DNA of 36,484 bases from Chloroflexota bacterium (GTDB taxonomy: Bacteria; Chloroflexota; Anaerolineae; B4-G1): the NCBI GenBank assembly GCA_024232355.1, contig JAAEPW010000905.1, forward strand, positions 1 to 36,484, read 5' to 3'. Positions 28,293 to 36,328 of this stretch are shown piece after piece. The notes under the pieces were generated by a model. That model searched no databases. It was not told the origin of the DNA and was given only the letters and a program-made list of their open reading frames with translations. The position numbers were made by a program, and so were the translations under genes. The number at the start of each line of letters is the position of its first letter. Positions within the stretch are counted from its first letter, which is position 1.

Positions 28293-28922
28293 GGTATCTT
28301 CTCCCTCTGGGGTTTCGTGCGGTTCACTTGCTGATTTTACGCCAGTTATCCATGCGTCTCTGTTTCGTGGCTCTGATACAAGGCTAATCTCCTTGATTCT
28401 CACCTTTCCGTATGTTCTGGTCTCTGTAGTTTGGTCATAATCTGTCAATAATCCAGAAAAACGCAGGCTAAAGCCCTGTATAATGCCCTTTTTGATTTTT
28501 GACCATATCTTTTTCTCGGAGGGGTCAATCTGTACCTGTATCCAGACCTTGTCGCCCCTAACCTCGTAGTCGACTACTTGACCGACTTTGATCTTGGCGT
28601 CGTGTTCGAGTAAGACAGTGCCTAGGTAATTTGCAAATCCGGCAATCACCGCCTCTGTGGGGATAACATCGCCCTCGACATCACGGCGGCTGCTGCTGGC
28701 AAACCCTTCAATCAGATATTCGTCGTCGTTAGACACCATAATGCCTGACGCTGACTTGATGCGGTCAACACCTGACAACGATGTGGTTACTGCCTCTGCT
28801 TCCGGCACGCCAGACGCAATCAGCGCATTCACCGTGTCAAGGAACCGCTTTTTATCCGGCAAGCTCACGCCGTTTAGGGCGATTGTCAGGTTTTCTGGCA
28901 GGTCTGCTAGCGTTTTCCACAT
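27864..28922 (-). CDS. Prohead protease fused to scaffold
   Basis: This 352-aa protein starts at ATG 28922 in a TAATG overlap. Residues 60-190 form a serine protease of the HK97 (S78) type: YLIEGFASSSRRDVEGD, LLEHDAKI (His107), GIIQGFSLRFSG (Ser152) and IKEISLVSEPRN (Glu178). After residue 210 the protein is a long coiled coil with KSDLSESEDKLKSANAELETA, a scaffold domain. It ends Gln/Lys-rich. The protease is thought to cut scaffold and capsid during maturation. A longer ORF extends upstream in frame but overlaps the previous gene. Confidence 0.88.
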   Translation of the reverse strand: MWKTLADLPENLTIALNGVSLPDKKRFLDTVNALIASGVPEAEAVTTSLSGVDRIKSASGIMVSNDDEYLIEGFASSSRRDVEGDVIPTEAVIAGFANYLGTVLLEHDAKIKVGQVVDYEVRGDKVWIQVQIDPSEKKIWSKIKKGIIQGFSLRFSGLLTDYDQTTETRTYGKVRIKEISLVSEPRNRDAWITGVKSASEPHETPEGEDTMGAEWQEKAIRAESEANKFKSDLSESEDKLKSANAELETAKSEKAKLEAEVEKYKSDAEAKADAEWIDKLKSDNFEPGMVEKLKGERAYYADHPEQYDHLKSANKPTKNSPKTRMQESENATVADIQKQKYQESLKKAREAK

Positions 28923-29251
28923 TATCGGCTCCATCCGGTGAACCAGCCGTACAATTCCAGCTCTTCGTCTTCGCTCAGGGGTTCGTCTTGCCAAATATCA
29001 ACGGGCGGCTCGGTTTTCTCTTCGTTTTCGCCGTCTCCCCAAAATGGCAGGAGCATCAAGCCCGCTACAGTACCCGCCGTTGGTACATCCACGGTCGGTG
29101 GTACATACTGCCAGATACATCGGCAGTTAGGGTGCGCTTCCCCGGGCTGGTAGGGTGCGTCTTCTTGCCGTTCAAAGATAACGCCATGAAGCGGCTCGCA
29201 GTATTCCAGACAGACATCGGGGTCGTTTGCTGTTACCCACATCCACGGCAT
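28922..29251 (-). CDS. Short minor head protein, gp7/gpF-like C-terminal domain
   Basis: This 109-aa protein begins in TAATG overlap with the portal stop. DVCLEYCEPLHGVIFE and GEAHPNCRCIWQYVPP match the C-terminal Cys/His motif of SPP1 gp7/Mu gpF head morphogenesis proteins, which are normally 200-400 aa. The large N-terminal helical domain is absent here. The rest is acidic and Trp-rich. It either is a reduced version or has become a separate small head protein. Confidence 0.72.
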   Translation of the reverse strand: MPWMWVTANDPDVCLEYCEPLHGVIFERQEDAPYQPGEAHPNCRCIWQYVPPTVDVPTAGTVAGLMLLPFWGDGENEEKTEPPVDIWQDEPLSEDEELELYGWFTGWSR

Positions 29252-30849
29252 TAGACACCCGCTTTCACCAAGTCATTCCAGCGCAGCGTTGCCATTTTAC
29301 CGATGTTTTTTGCCAAATTGCGGGTAATGTTCCCGATTTGAGTCTTTTTATCGTACGGAACATCCCCATCGGCACTCATCTTAGCATAGATTTTGGATTC
29401 CGTCAACTTACCCTTGTAAATCTTGACGAATCCGGCGGCGGTTTTAGCATAATCCCGTTTTGTCTCAGGTAATTCGCCGTTTTTCTGTTTCCAGAGCGCA
29501 TCGGTTGCCTTGACCAATTCCAGACCCTGTGCTACCGCCTTATCCGGTGAATTGCGCACCTTCGCCTCGGCAGGATCGGATAATCTGCGCAGCATCTGGT
29601 TGACCCGGGCGGCTTTGTTCGCCGCCTTGGTGTCTTTGCCGATACTCGCTGATTTAGCCTTCTCTGCCCGCTCTCCGGTGGGATTTTCGACTTTCTCATC
29701 GATTTCCGGCGTTTCCACCCGCTCATCTTCCGGCACGACAGGTACATCGGCGACGCTAAGGACGGCTTCGGTGTCGATAATGCCCTTGACGCTATCCCAG
29801 CTCGCAATTTGCTTGACAAGGTCTCTCGCAGCCGCTAATGACACTTCGTCCACATATTCAATGTCGAGAGTAAAATCACGAATGCGGAAGTTTCGCCATA
29901 ATGCCCGTTCAATCAACAGATTCAACCCGGGGAGGAAGGTACGCCATAATCCTTTGATGACCCGGTCGAATTCCGCCATCTGAGTCTGGGTCAGACTGTA
30001 GCTACCGCCGTCTTCACTGCTGTTGAAAAATAGCTTCTGCGATCCAAGCAGTCCGGCGATAATGCGCCTGCGGAGATCGTCGGCAACGGACTGAATCTCA
30101 GTCATCGCCCCCTTGATAGGGGAAATCACCTCAATTTGCATTTCCTGTTCGTTTTCCGGCGTTAATTCCGTAAAATACCACATCGGGGCGTTGTTCGGCT
30201 GGTCTGACATCTTGGCTAAAAACTTGTTATACGCCGTTTTTTCGCCCTGCCCGCTGGATGGTATCCCACCGAAGACAATCGGCAGATTGTGATGTTTGGC
30301 AATGTCTACCAGATGTTCGTATAGTTCGGTCATACTAATGACATCGTCTAGCACTTTGTGCAGGTTTCCCGATCCGGTGATGTCAACACTGCCGACACCG
30401 TACGACCAGCAGATTGACTCATCAGCGTCTAATACTGCGCCCGCGTTCTGGTATCCCCAGCCCTGTTTGCAACCGTCGTAGTTTCCCTGGTCGTCGATTT
30501 TCAACTGAATGCCGTCAGGATTGACAAATAGCAGTTGCGGGCGGTCGTATTCGTCCTCGTCCGCCTTCCAGTAGACTTCGGCAACCTGAAAACCGAACAA
30601 AACGCACTGGAATATCTTACCGATGATGTCATCGTAAATGTCATCGATAGCCTCTTTTATCCACTCTTCCGCCGCCTCGTTGTCCGGTACGATAATCCGG
30701 TATGTGTGCGCACGGACAGCCTCCATGACGCTTGCCACCGTTCTGGACACGATCGGATCGGATAAAATCGCCCTGTAAGACGACCAGCTGGCATATTGCG
30801 GGGCAATATACCCGTTCCGATTGGATACTTTGATCTTCGTTTCAGCCAT
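29251..30849 (-). CDS. Portal protein (Mu gp29/DUF935-like)
   Basis: This 532-aa protein forms the dodecameric ring for DNA entry. Features are YRAILSDPIVSRTVASVMEAVR, IIGKIFQCVLFGFQVAEVYW, the RRIIAGLLGSQKLFFNSSED segment and LWRTFLPGLNLLIERALWRNFR. These are typical of Mu gp29-like portals. The C-terminal 150 residues (after about 375) have charged linker and a helical tail ending LAKNIGKMATLRWNDLVKAGV. It overlaps the next gene by one base. Confidence 0.9.
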   Translation of the reverse strand: MAETKIKVSNRNGYIAPQYASWSSYRAILSDPIVSRTVASVMEAVRAHTYRIIVPDNEAAEEWIKEAIDDIYDDIIGKIFQCVLFGFQVAEVYWKADEDEYDRPQLLFVNPDGIQLKIDDQGNYDGCKQGWGYQNAGAVLDADESICWSYGVGSVDITGSGNLHKVLDDVISMTELYEHLVDIAKHHNLPIVFGGIPSSGQGEKTAYNKFLAKMSDQPNNAPMWYFTELTPENEQEMQIEVISPIKGAMTEIQSVADDLRRRIIAGLLGSQKLFFNSSEDGGSYSLTQTQMAEFDRVIKGLWRTFLPGLNLLIERALWRNFRIRDFTLDIEYVDEVSLAAARDLVKQIASWDSVKGIIDTEAVLSVADVPVVPEDERVETPEIDEKVENPTGERAEKAKSASIGKDTKAANKAARVNQMLRRLSDPAEAKVRNSPDKAVAQGLELVKATDALWKQKNGELPETKRDYAKTAAGFVKIYKGKLTESKIYAKMSADGDVPYDKKTQIGNITRNLAKNIGKMATLRWNDLVKAGV

Positions 30850-30886
30850 TTTGTTTTCCCCGTGGGGTTAGGGCATTTTACCCAGG

Positions 30887-32338
30887 CTACGCCCGCATGT
30901 AGGATTTGCGCCGTTCAGAGATTCCGAAGGTCAAATCCGGCGAGGTATAGCGTTGGTCGTTTGATACCATCTTCCGGGCGGCTTCCCAACAAATTATAGC
31001 AGCGTCAACCATGTCATCGTGGACAGAATCATCGCCGGTGAAGCTAATCAACTGGTTGCGTAGGGTCTGGCGCGCGTCGTCTAGGATGCGGATTTCGCCC
31101 CGTTCCATTGCGGCTAATAGTGCCTGCGCCCTCAGTCCCTTCGTTTTCGACCCCGGCTGGTAGGGGTATATCAGGTGATGACCCGCCTGCCGGAGTATAT
31201 CCACATTCTGCTTTTGCGGTCCGTTCGCCTCTACCCAGGTCGGGTAGTTTCCCGTCAACCTAACGATCGTCTTGGTTTTTTCGGCAATTGAGCCGTCGGG
31301 GAAGTTTTTCAGTAACACCGGGTGCAAGACAATATGGACACCCTGTAATTCCGCCCGGCAAACCGCCGTGGAATCTGCGCCGCCGTATGCCATATCGATA
31401 CCGTAACATCGGTAGCGGGGTTCGGCGGGGTCTGTCAATACCATCCTGTCCAGCAGGTCTGGGCTGAACAACAACCCCTCGGTTGCCGAAACATCGTTCA
31501 TAAATTGCAGTGCGAACTGGATTGAACCGTATCGGGTATCACGCAGATTGTACAGAACATCAACCGGGTATTTATCTGCCCATAGTGCCGTTCCATCGGG
31601 GTGGATCGCCGCCCGTGTGTTTGGGTTGGTTGCGTACCCCTTGCCAGGCAGCGTTTCGTATTCATCGTAAACGGTGTACCGGGTTCCCGATACCACAATC
31701 TTCGTATCGGGGGCGATCATCGGCATCCAGCCAGAATAGATTTTTAACTTGCGCGCTTCCTGTTTCGTCTGGGACTGGTTGTTGAAACTAACGAACGCGT
31801 CGTCGAAGACTATCAAATCGTCATTGCCGAGGTGCATTCCGGTTGCTGATTGGTCAACCGTCATTCCCATGATCGCAGGTCTGGCGCGGTCAACATGCGT
31901 TTTCGGTTCCCACGGTATTCGTGGATGCTTGGCAATGGCGACGGTGTTTTCAACAACCCTAACAGGGAACCCACCGAACAGATTTTGAATCAGCGGGGAT
32001 TGCATTATCGCTGCGATTTCAAGAATGAACTCCCTGTACTTGCGCTGGCTATCGCAGACCAAGAACGCCTTGCGCTGGACTGCCCCGCTGAACAGGGTAT
32101 GGTAGACGGTGTAATCAACCGTCGTAACACTGGATTTCAGGAACCCACGGGGGGCGACCAGCATGGTCTTGGGGTTTTCATGGACTAGGTTTATCCATTC
32201 CCGGTGGAAATCCTGTAGATGGTAGTAATCCGCTGGCTTCGCCGCCGCCCTGCACAATTGAGAAAACTCTGCGGGATGTTCGTAGTACCAGCGCAGCAAG
32301 TAGTCTCTTCGTTTGGCTATTTTAGGCGGGATTTTCAT
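30887..32338 (-). CDS. terL: Terminase large subunit
   Basis: This 483-aa packaging motor and nuclease has Walker A APRGFLKSS at 62-70, Walker B LIVFDD at 175-180 (DD in place of the more common DE), the coupling motif SGT at 217-219, and a RNase H-like nuclease starting at GIDMAYGGADS (Asp315) with HDDMVDA near residue 443. The start is ATG 32338. It is separated from terS by element c, a 254-bp gap. Confidence 0.95.
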   Translation of the reverse strand: MKIPPKIAKRRDYLLRWYYEHPAEFSQLCRAAAKPADYYHLQDFHREWINLVHENPKTMLVAPRGFLKSSVTTVDYTVYHTLFSGAVQRKAFLVCDSQRKYREFILEIAAIMQSPLIQNLFGGFPVRVVENTVAIAKHPRIPWEPKTHVDRARPAIMGMTVDQSATGMHLGNDDLIVFDDAFVSFNNQSQTKQEARKLKIYSGWMPMIAPDTKIVVSGTRYTVYDEYETLPGKGYATNPNTRAAIHPDGTALWADKYPVDVLYNLRDTRYGSIQFALQFMNDVSATEGLLFSPDLLDRMVLTDPAEPRYRCYGIDMAYGGADSTAVCRAELQGVHIVLHPVLLKNFPDGSIAEKTKTIVRLTGNYPTWVEANGPQKQNVDILRQAGHHLIYPYQPGSKTKGLRAQALLAAMERGEIRILDDARQTLRNQLISFTGDDSVHDDMVDAAIICWEAARKMVSNDQRYTSPDLTFGISERRKSYMRA

Positions 32339-32420
32339 ATCGTGTTGTTATTGCTGTATTTACGGGATATTGACCTTGTTGACGCTCTATCTCAATAAAA
32401 TGACGGTAAATCCTGCGTTA

Positions 32421-32545
32421 TAAGGTGGTGTTATTATTAGACTTCTGACAAACGGGCTTTTATTTTAGGCGGGTTGTAGTGCGGATAATCTTTTTAAGGC
32501 GCTATACGCCCATTTATTTAAGCCGTTTTAAGCGTCGTTAGGGCA
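32421..32545 (+). repeat. Non-coding repeat element c
   Basis: Plus-strand similarity to element b in order: TAAGGTGGTGTTATTATTAGAC, GGCGGGTTGTAGTGCGG (32468-32484), TTAAGGCGCTATACGCCC, TTTAAGCCGTTTTAAGC. It fills the gap between terS and terL (32339-32592) and runs antisense. Upstream of terL there is no P5-quality promoter. Confidence 0.75.
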
Positions 32546-32592
32546 AAGTGCGTTTCGAGCGAGATTTGCCGTTTATGACCGACAGTATGGCT

Positions 32593-33027
32593 CTAATCGC
32601 TCTCAGCGGACAGCTGGGTGTACTCTTCGGAATTGAACTCGTGATGCTCTTTCACCTCTACTGGGCTGGTCTCTGCGCCTGTCAACTTTCCCAGCCCCGT
32701 AGCAATTCCGGCTCCTATTTTAGCAATTCGAGCAATATCCAAGGCACTGTCTCCGTCTTTTTCCGCCTTGTCAATCAAGGCTATTGCTTTGTCGGCGAGC
32801 ATTTCGAGCTTTTCTGCTACATTAAATCTGCCGATGGACTCTTCGTTGCGTGCTTTAACTGTGTCCTGTGCCTCTTGACTCAGTGTAATCGCTCTGGACT
32901 CGTCGGCGCGGAGCCAGTTGGCAACTGTGGTCTGTGCTACACCCAGTTCGGCGGCAATGTCAGGGGTGGTTGCCCCCGTTGCACGCATTACCGCCGCCCT
33001 GTCTTTTATCGACTGTGGATATGCCAT
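32593..33027 (-). CDS. terS: Terminase small subunit
   Basis: This 144-aa protein has an N-terminal helix-turn-helix (RAAVMRATGATTPDIAAELG, then VAQTTVANWLRADE) that would bind the packaging site, a central oligomerising helical region (EKLEMLADKAIALIDKAEKD) and an acidic tail for terL contact (HHEFNSEEYTQLSAESD). It starts in a TAATG overlap with the 35-aa gene. It lies just before terL. Confidence 0.88.
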   Translation of the reverse strand: MAYPQSIKDRAAVMRATGATTPDIAAELGVAQTTVANWLRADESRAITLSQEAQDTVKARNEESIGRFNVAEKLEMLADKAIALIDKAEKDGDSALDIARIAKIGAGIATGLGKLTGAETSPVEVKEHHEFNSEEYTQLSAESD

Positions 33028-33134
33028 TATTCTTGGCTTTCTTCGGTTTTTCCGTTATATCCGATCGTTGGTCTGTTCGGCTGGTTCGTTATAATCGCCA
33101 GCCTAATCTTTTCCAGTTTGTTTGGGTTGTACAT
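33027..33134 (-). CDS. 35-aa microprotein upstream of terS
   Basis: An ATG at 33134 with GGGGGCAG directly upstream opens a 35-codon frame ending in TAA that overlaps the terS ATG by one base (TAATG). It begins MYNPNKLEKIRLAIITNQPN and is basic and hydrophilic. It fills a gap exactly between two late genes. It may be a real small protein or serve to couple terS translation. Confidence 0.6.
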   Translation of the reverse strand: MYNPNKLEKIRLAIITNQPNRPTIGYNGKTEESQE

Positions 33135-33141
33135 CTGCCCC

Positions 33142-33930
33142 CTACACATTGTCTACTAAAACGCCTTCCCAGGTTCCCGAAACGGGGCAGCTACCGACCG
33201 TGGTCTGGGCGGTCATCACCATATCTGTTTTTTCGGGGACAGAGAACGGCACAAAGAAGTTTTCCGTCAACGCCATTTCGTACAGACCGTGCAGCCGTTT
33301 GGTGGACAATACGCCGTTTGTTCCGTCGTTGCGATATTTGTATCTGACAATCACATCATCACGCCGGGCGCAGTCGAATGACATGCCAAAGATGTACAGC
33401 GTCTTATCAGCAGGCACGGTGTAAACGCACATTAGCGTCTGTCCCTCGCCAGCTTGGATTTGTGCATAAATCTCGGTGCTACCAGTTTTCTTGGCGGTGA
33501 TCACTCCGGTATTACCGCCGCCTGCCGTTTTCACCGCGTCGGTACCGCCCGTCAAAACAACCATTCGGTGGACGCGGAAATAATCCTTCGTGGTCGTGGC
33601 AATCACGGTTCCTGTCAATAACACCGTTTCGCTAATTTCGGCATTAGTGTCATCTTGCCCATATATCTTCACCGACCAGGCACCAGCTCCCGGGTTCTCA
33701 TCTTCGATTTTCGTCGACACAATGTCAAGTTTCGTGGCTGCTACGGGAAATGCATAAACACCGCCGTTGTCGCAGATAACCTCTTCGGTTGTTCCCACAT
33801 CGGAATTATGCCCGAACTTGTACGAAATTTCCTGACCGTCTACCTGCCCCCTGGAAATCATCAACCCTGGGGATTGCATTACCTGTACAGCCATCGGGTT
33901 ACCGATGTTCGTATCGTTTAGGTTGCCCAT
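33142..33930 (-). CDS. Putative structural protein
   Basis: This 262-aa beta-rich protein has the layout of a phage virion component: NDTNIGNPMAVQVMQSPG, VICDNGGVYAFPVAATKLDI, WSVKIYGQDDTNAEISETVL, TTTKDYFRVHRMVVLTGGTD and KTLYIFGMSFDCARRDD. Similar sequences occur in many environmental tailed phages without an assigned role. It lies upstream of terS; a capsid spike or tail accessory is possible. Confidence 0.8.
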   Translation of the reverse strand: MGNLNDTNIGNPMAVQVMQSPGLMISRGQVDGQEISYKFGHNSDVGTTEEVICDNGGVYAFPVAATKLDIVSTKIEDENPGAGAWSVKIYGQDDTNAEISETVLLTGTVIATTTKDYFRVHRMVVLTGGTDAVKTAGGGNTGVITAKKTGSTEIYAQIQAGEGQTLMCVYTVPADKTLYIFGMSFDCARRDDVIVRYKYRNDGTNGVLSTKRLHGLYEMALTENFFVPFSVPEKTDMVMTAQTTVGSCPVSGTWEGVLVDNV

Positions 33931-33931
33931 G

Positions 33932-34231
33932 CTATGTCCTTATCTCTATTGGTTTTTTCGCTGCGCCGTCTACTCGGCAATCGGGCATGATCGATTCAGC
34001 GTACGCTTTTCTTTCGTTTTTTACGGTTTCGTCTGCGGATGTTAGGTATACATTCGCCCCAACGGGCAGGTGTCCACCATAAGATAATTCCCGCAGCATT
34101 CCACCGGCATCAACATGCGTCAGTTTCGACCTATTCCAGTGTTTTTCTACCCAGATTCTACGATTATGCTGTGTCGTAAATGCAATAATCGTCGTGGGGT
34201 CATTTTCTTCGACAGCAAGGTAATTTTTCAC
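33932..34231 (-). CDS. Hypothetical protein, first gene of the P5 operon
   Basis: This 99-aa protein starts at GTG 34231 with GAGAGGAAACC upstream, shortly after P5. It is beta-rich with TTIIAFTTQHNRRIWVEKHW and SYGGHLPVGANVYLTSADET. No family is recognised. As the gene nearest the late promoter it may be strongly expressed; a virion role is possible. Confidence 0.78.
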   Translation of the reverse strand: MKNYLAVEENDPTTIIAFTTQHNRRIWVEKHWNRSKLTHVDAGGMLRELSYGGHLPVGANVYLTSADETVKNERKAYAESIMPDCRVDGAAKKPIEIRT

Positions 34232-34252
34232 GGTTTCCTCTCATCCCGGGGA

Positions 34253-34281
34253 AGTATAGCCTATATTTTGAGTTAAGTCAA
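34253..34281 (-). promoter_or_regulatory. Promoter P5 (probable late promoter)
   Basis: TTGACT (34281-34276), a 17-bp spacer, TATACT (34258-34253). Only the last -35 base deviates from consensus. It lies after the 52-aa gene ending at 34299 and reads into the structural operon. No extended -10 is present, unlike P2-P4, and the leader is short. Confidence 0.8.
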
Positions 34282-34298
34282 GCACAAACCGCCCAATG

Positions 34299-34457
34299 TC
34301 AGGACGGTCTGTTTGGCGGGGTTTCTAAACTGGATTCAGGTTCAATCAAAAATGCGTTTTCGCGAATCCAGTCAATGTCCACTTCATTCGGGTCTCGATC
34401 GATACACCACAGTCCGATTGTCGTATCGTAGTGATGTTGCAGTTCCTTCGTATTCAC
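34299..34457 (-). CDS. 52-aa acidic microprotein, end of P4 operon
   Basis: A GTG at 34457 with AGAGGTGAAAA upstream opens a 52-codon frame to TGA at 34299. The protein begins MNTKELQHHYDTTIGLWCID and continues RDPNEVDIDWIRENAFLIE with a Pro-rich end. It fills what would otherwise be a 240-bp gap before P5. It is acidic, and no metal motif or membrane helix is seen. The plus-strand ORF of 317 codons that covers this region is a shadow. Confidence 0.68.
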   Translation of the reverse strand: MNTKELQHHYDTTIGLWCIDRDPNEVDIDWIRENAFLIEPESSLETPPNRPS

Positions 34458-34474
34458 TTTTCACCTCTTTGACG

Positions 34475-34672
34475 TTACACCAGATACTCCATAGCCTCTT
34501 CCGCCTCTTGCATCTCGATCGCCGCCCGATACAGCGCATTGTACACCTCGCGGGCTTCGTCTTGGTCGAACTCGCTGATAGCAGGGTCTTCCCTGACTTT
34601 CTCTATGTTTTTCTCCAGCGTTTCGAGGGTTTTTCGCACGGATCTAATCTTTTCCAGTATCTGCTTTCTCAT
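34475..34672 (-). CDS. Small coiled-coil protein
   Basis: This 65-aa protein starts in an ATGA overlap with the preceding stop. It is almost wholly helical: MRKQILEKIRSVRKTLETLE and VYNALYRAAIEMQEAEEAME, suggesting a helical hairpin or coiled coil. No family is recognised. Confidence 0.76.
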   Translation of the reverse strand: MRKQILEKIRSVRKTLETLEKNIEKVREDPAISEFDQDEAREVYNALYRAAIEMQEAEEAMEYLV

Positions 34673-35145
34673 TTTTCGCCCCTTTCAATTTTCCGAAGGG
34701 CGGCGATAAAGGTATCCCACGCCGCCTGTGCTTTGACAGGGTCTCGGCTTTTCAACCAGCCCGCATCGGGTTCGGTTCCGTCAATCCAGACATCGGTGAA
34801 GTATCCCGTTGATTTTACTGTGTTTAGTGCCTCCACAAATGCTGGATTTGCCGCAATCCAACCCCGCCGGGTCAAGGTAATCACATCCTCGGGGCGGGCG
34901 GTATATCCGCAGGATACGCAGGTGTACAGTGCCGATTTGGCTACCCGATTGCCACTGCAAACCGGGCATAATACACCCTCTGGGCAACGGGTCAGTTCGA
35001 TTTTCCGTCTGTCCAGATCGTATCGATATACGGACCCGTCCTTGCAGGTCAGCACGATTCCGTTCCCGGGGTCGCCTATCTGCCCGGTGCTATGCGTTTC
35101 GGTTATTCCAGTCAGCGTTTTGCCTATCAGCTCGCCGATATTCAC
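34669..35145 (-). CDS. Zinc-ribbon hypothetical protein
   Basis: This 158-aa protein starts at GTG 35145, overlapping the preceding TGA (GTGA). An N-terminal beta-rich region (GIVLTCKDGSVYRYDLDRRK) is followed by two CxxC pairs (LCPVCSGN and YTCVSCGY), a zinc ribbon, and a helical C-terminus (VKAQAAWDTFIAALRKIERG). It also has Trp-rich TDVWIDGTEPDAGWLKSRD. The family is not recognised. Confidence 0.8.
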   Translation of the reverse strand: MNIGELIGKTLTGITETHSTGQIGDPGNGIVLTCKDGSVYRYDLDRRKIELTRCPEGVLCPVCSGNRVAKSALYTCVSCGYTARPEDVITLTRRGWIAANPAFVEALNTVKSTGYFTDVWIDGTEPDAGWLKSRDPVKAQAAWDTFIAALRKIERGEK

Positions 35146-35300
35146 TTTTCGCCCCTTTCAATTGCCAACTCAACCGCCTGGCAGTAACAGATTCCACCGC
35201 CGTCAAATACGCAATCATCTTCACCCTCTTGGCAATCGCATTTTTCAGAATCCCCTGAGCAGATAATGTCGCCATCCCACCGTTCACCAGCGTGGTTCAC
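35142..35300 (-). CDS. Cys-rich microprotein, 52 aa (family A)
   Basis: A GTG at 35300 overlaps the preceding TGA (GTGA, GGGGAGGGG upstream) and the TGA at 35142 overlaps the next GTG. The protein has six cysteines: DIICSGDSEKCDCQEGEDDC, then GGICYCQAVELAIE. It is related in spacing and tail to the 57-aa protein at 1895-2068. A small metal-binding fold is likely; it may bind a zinc or an iron-sulfur cluster. A longer ORF on the same strand (35090-35287) is in another frame and discarded. Confidence 0.78.
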   Translation of the reverse strand: MNHAGERWDGDIICSGDSEKCDCQEGEDDCVFDGGGICYCQAVELAIERGEK

Positions 35301-35497
35301 TTTCCCCTCCCCAGCCACGATAACAACGCAAATAGCAATTGCTCGGCGTCCTCTTCGCTCATCGGCACCTCTTGGCTGCCGATTTGCAAACCCTGTATTC
35401 TACCGATGCCACAGCCTTCTCGGTATGGGTGTATTCCATCGCCTGCGATCCGCTGGAGCGACCTGCACAACATCTGTATGCGCATATCCTGTTCCAT
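35297..35497 (-). CDS. Hypothetical protein
   Basis: This 66-aa protein starts at ATG 35497 by context (preceded by GGGTGGGG; an in-frame ATG at 35533 lies inside the previous gene). MEQDMRIQMLCRSLQRIAGD and EDAEQLLFALLSWLGRGK are two helices around a short Gly/Cys loop. The end is coupled (GTGA) to the Cys-rich microprotein. Confidence 0.7.
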   Translation of the reverse strand: MEQDMRIQMLCRSLQRIAGDGIHPYREGCGIGRIQGLQIGSQEVPMSEEDAEQLLFALLSWLGRGK

Positions 35498-35498
35498 C

Positions 35499-35702
35499 TT
35501 ACACACCCCACCCAATAACATTTTTATCGGCATCGTAGAAAACCAGCTCCACGTCGTCTATTTTGAAATTTCCACTGGCTGTTATCGTTATTACCAGCCG
35601 ATTGAGTTTGGCTGTCCTGGCTCCCTCGGGGACTACAAAAATAAAGTCGTCCATAACAGCTAGCGTCCTGTCCGCAGTAGCTTTGATCTGTTTTTTATCC
35701 AT
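35499..35702 (-). CDS. Small beta-rich hypothetical protein
   Basis: This 67-aa protein overlaps the previous gene by 8 nt. It has FIFVVPEGARTAKLNRLVIT and DDVELVFYDADKNVIGWGV, a compact beta fold. No family is recognised. It may be an accessory of the upstream nuclease-like protein. Confidence 0.74.
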   Translation of the reverse strand: MDKKQIKATADRTLAVMDDFIFVVPEGARTAKLNRLVITITASGNFKIDDVELVFYDADKNVIGWGV

Positions 35703-36048
35703 GCGTTATCCTTATCTCAATGCCATGCCTTTCCAGCATTAGCTTCATTTTCGCCACAAATAGCGGTTCTTTCGCTGTTATCGGGCTTTTGTAGTCCTCA
35801 ACTATCAATTCGCCATCGTCAAGGTACACAAAATCAGGCTTATAGGTCATTTCTCGGTACTTTTTCCCGCTCTTCCCCGTCTGTTTGGGGATTAAAATGT
35901 ACTTTACTTGCCTTTTTAACCCTTTTATCTCCTCTGCGGCTTCGAGAATCTTCAAATCTTGCCAGCGGCGATACTCTCCACGGCTGTCGAATCTGCCGTC
36001 CGGCGTGTCAATCTTCCTGTTGCCGTATTTAGGGCTTTTTCGTCTCAT
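35695..36048 (-). CDS. DUF1064-like endonuclease
   Basis: This 117-aa protein starts MRRKSPKYGNRKIDTPDGRF and has FDSRGEYRRWQDLKILE, KYILIPKQ, MTYKPDFVYLDDGELIVEDY and KMKLMLERHGIEI. The KYGN start, E-x-x-RW, PDF and E-x-K-like pattern (VEDYK) are those of the DUF1064 phage family, related to PD-(D/E)XK or VRR-type nucleases that may resolve DNA junctions. It overlaps the zinc-ribbon gene by 20 nt. Confidence 0.87.
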   Translation of the reverse strand: MRRKSPKYGNRKIDTPDGRFDSRGEYRRWQDLKILEAAEEIKGLKRQVKYILIPKQTGKSGKKYREMTYKPDFVYLDDGELIVEDYKSPITAKEPLFVAKMKLMLERHGIEIRITHG

Positions 36049-36328
36049 CGTTCAGCTCCTCGAGTTTCTTAAGCTGTTTCCGCAGTTTTTCGTACTTTCC
36101 CCAGTCATTTTGCGGGTCAAGGTATGTCCTATCAGCCTCCAACGCCATGATGTCTTTGATGTCTTTGATGTCTTGTACCCGCTGCCGTATAGCATAATTT
36201 GACTTGGCTTTTTCCACATCGCAGTTGACGGTATGTCCACAGCTGAAGCAATACCAGTCAGCCTCGGCAAATCTCGACAGGATAACGCAGCTCCCGCAGA
36301 CTGGGCAATTTTCTGGCTTTGGTCTCAT
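36029..36328 (-). CDS. Zinc-ribbon protein with coiled-coil tail
   Basis: This 99-aa protein is coupled to the HNH gene (ATGA). CPVCG (8-12) and CFSCG (27-31) make a ribbon; the rest is a charged helix. A triplicated 9-bp unit (GATGTCTTT on the plus strand, near 36149-36175) encodes DIKDIKDI. A transcription- or DNA-related accessory role is possible. Confidence 0.8.
   Translation of the reverse strand: MRPKPENCPVCGSCVILSRFAEADWYCFSCGHTVNCDVEKAKSNYAIRQRVQDIKDIKDIMALEADRTYLDPQNDWGKYEKLRKQLKKLEELNDETKKP

Noticed and set aside
34313..35266. Plus-strand ORF of 317 codons
   Set aside because: It covers several coupled minus-strand genes, has no ribosome site or promoter and a composition rich in Arg/Ser/Leu typical of shadows.
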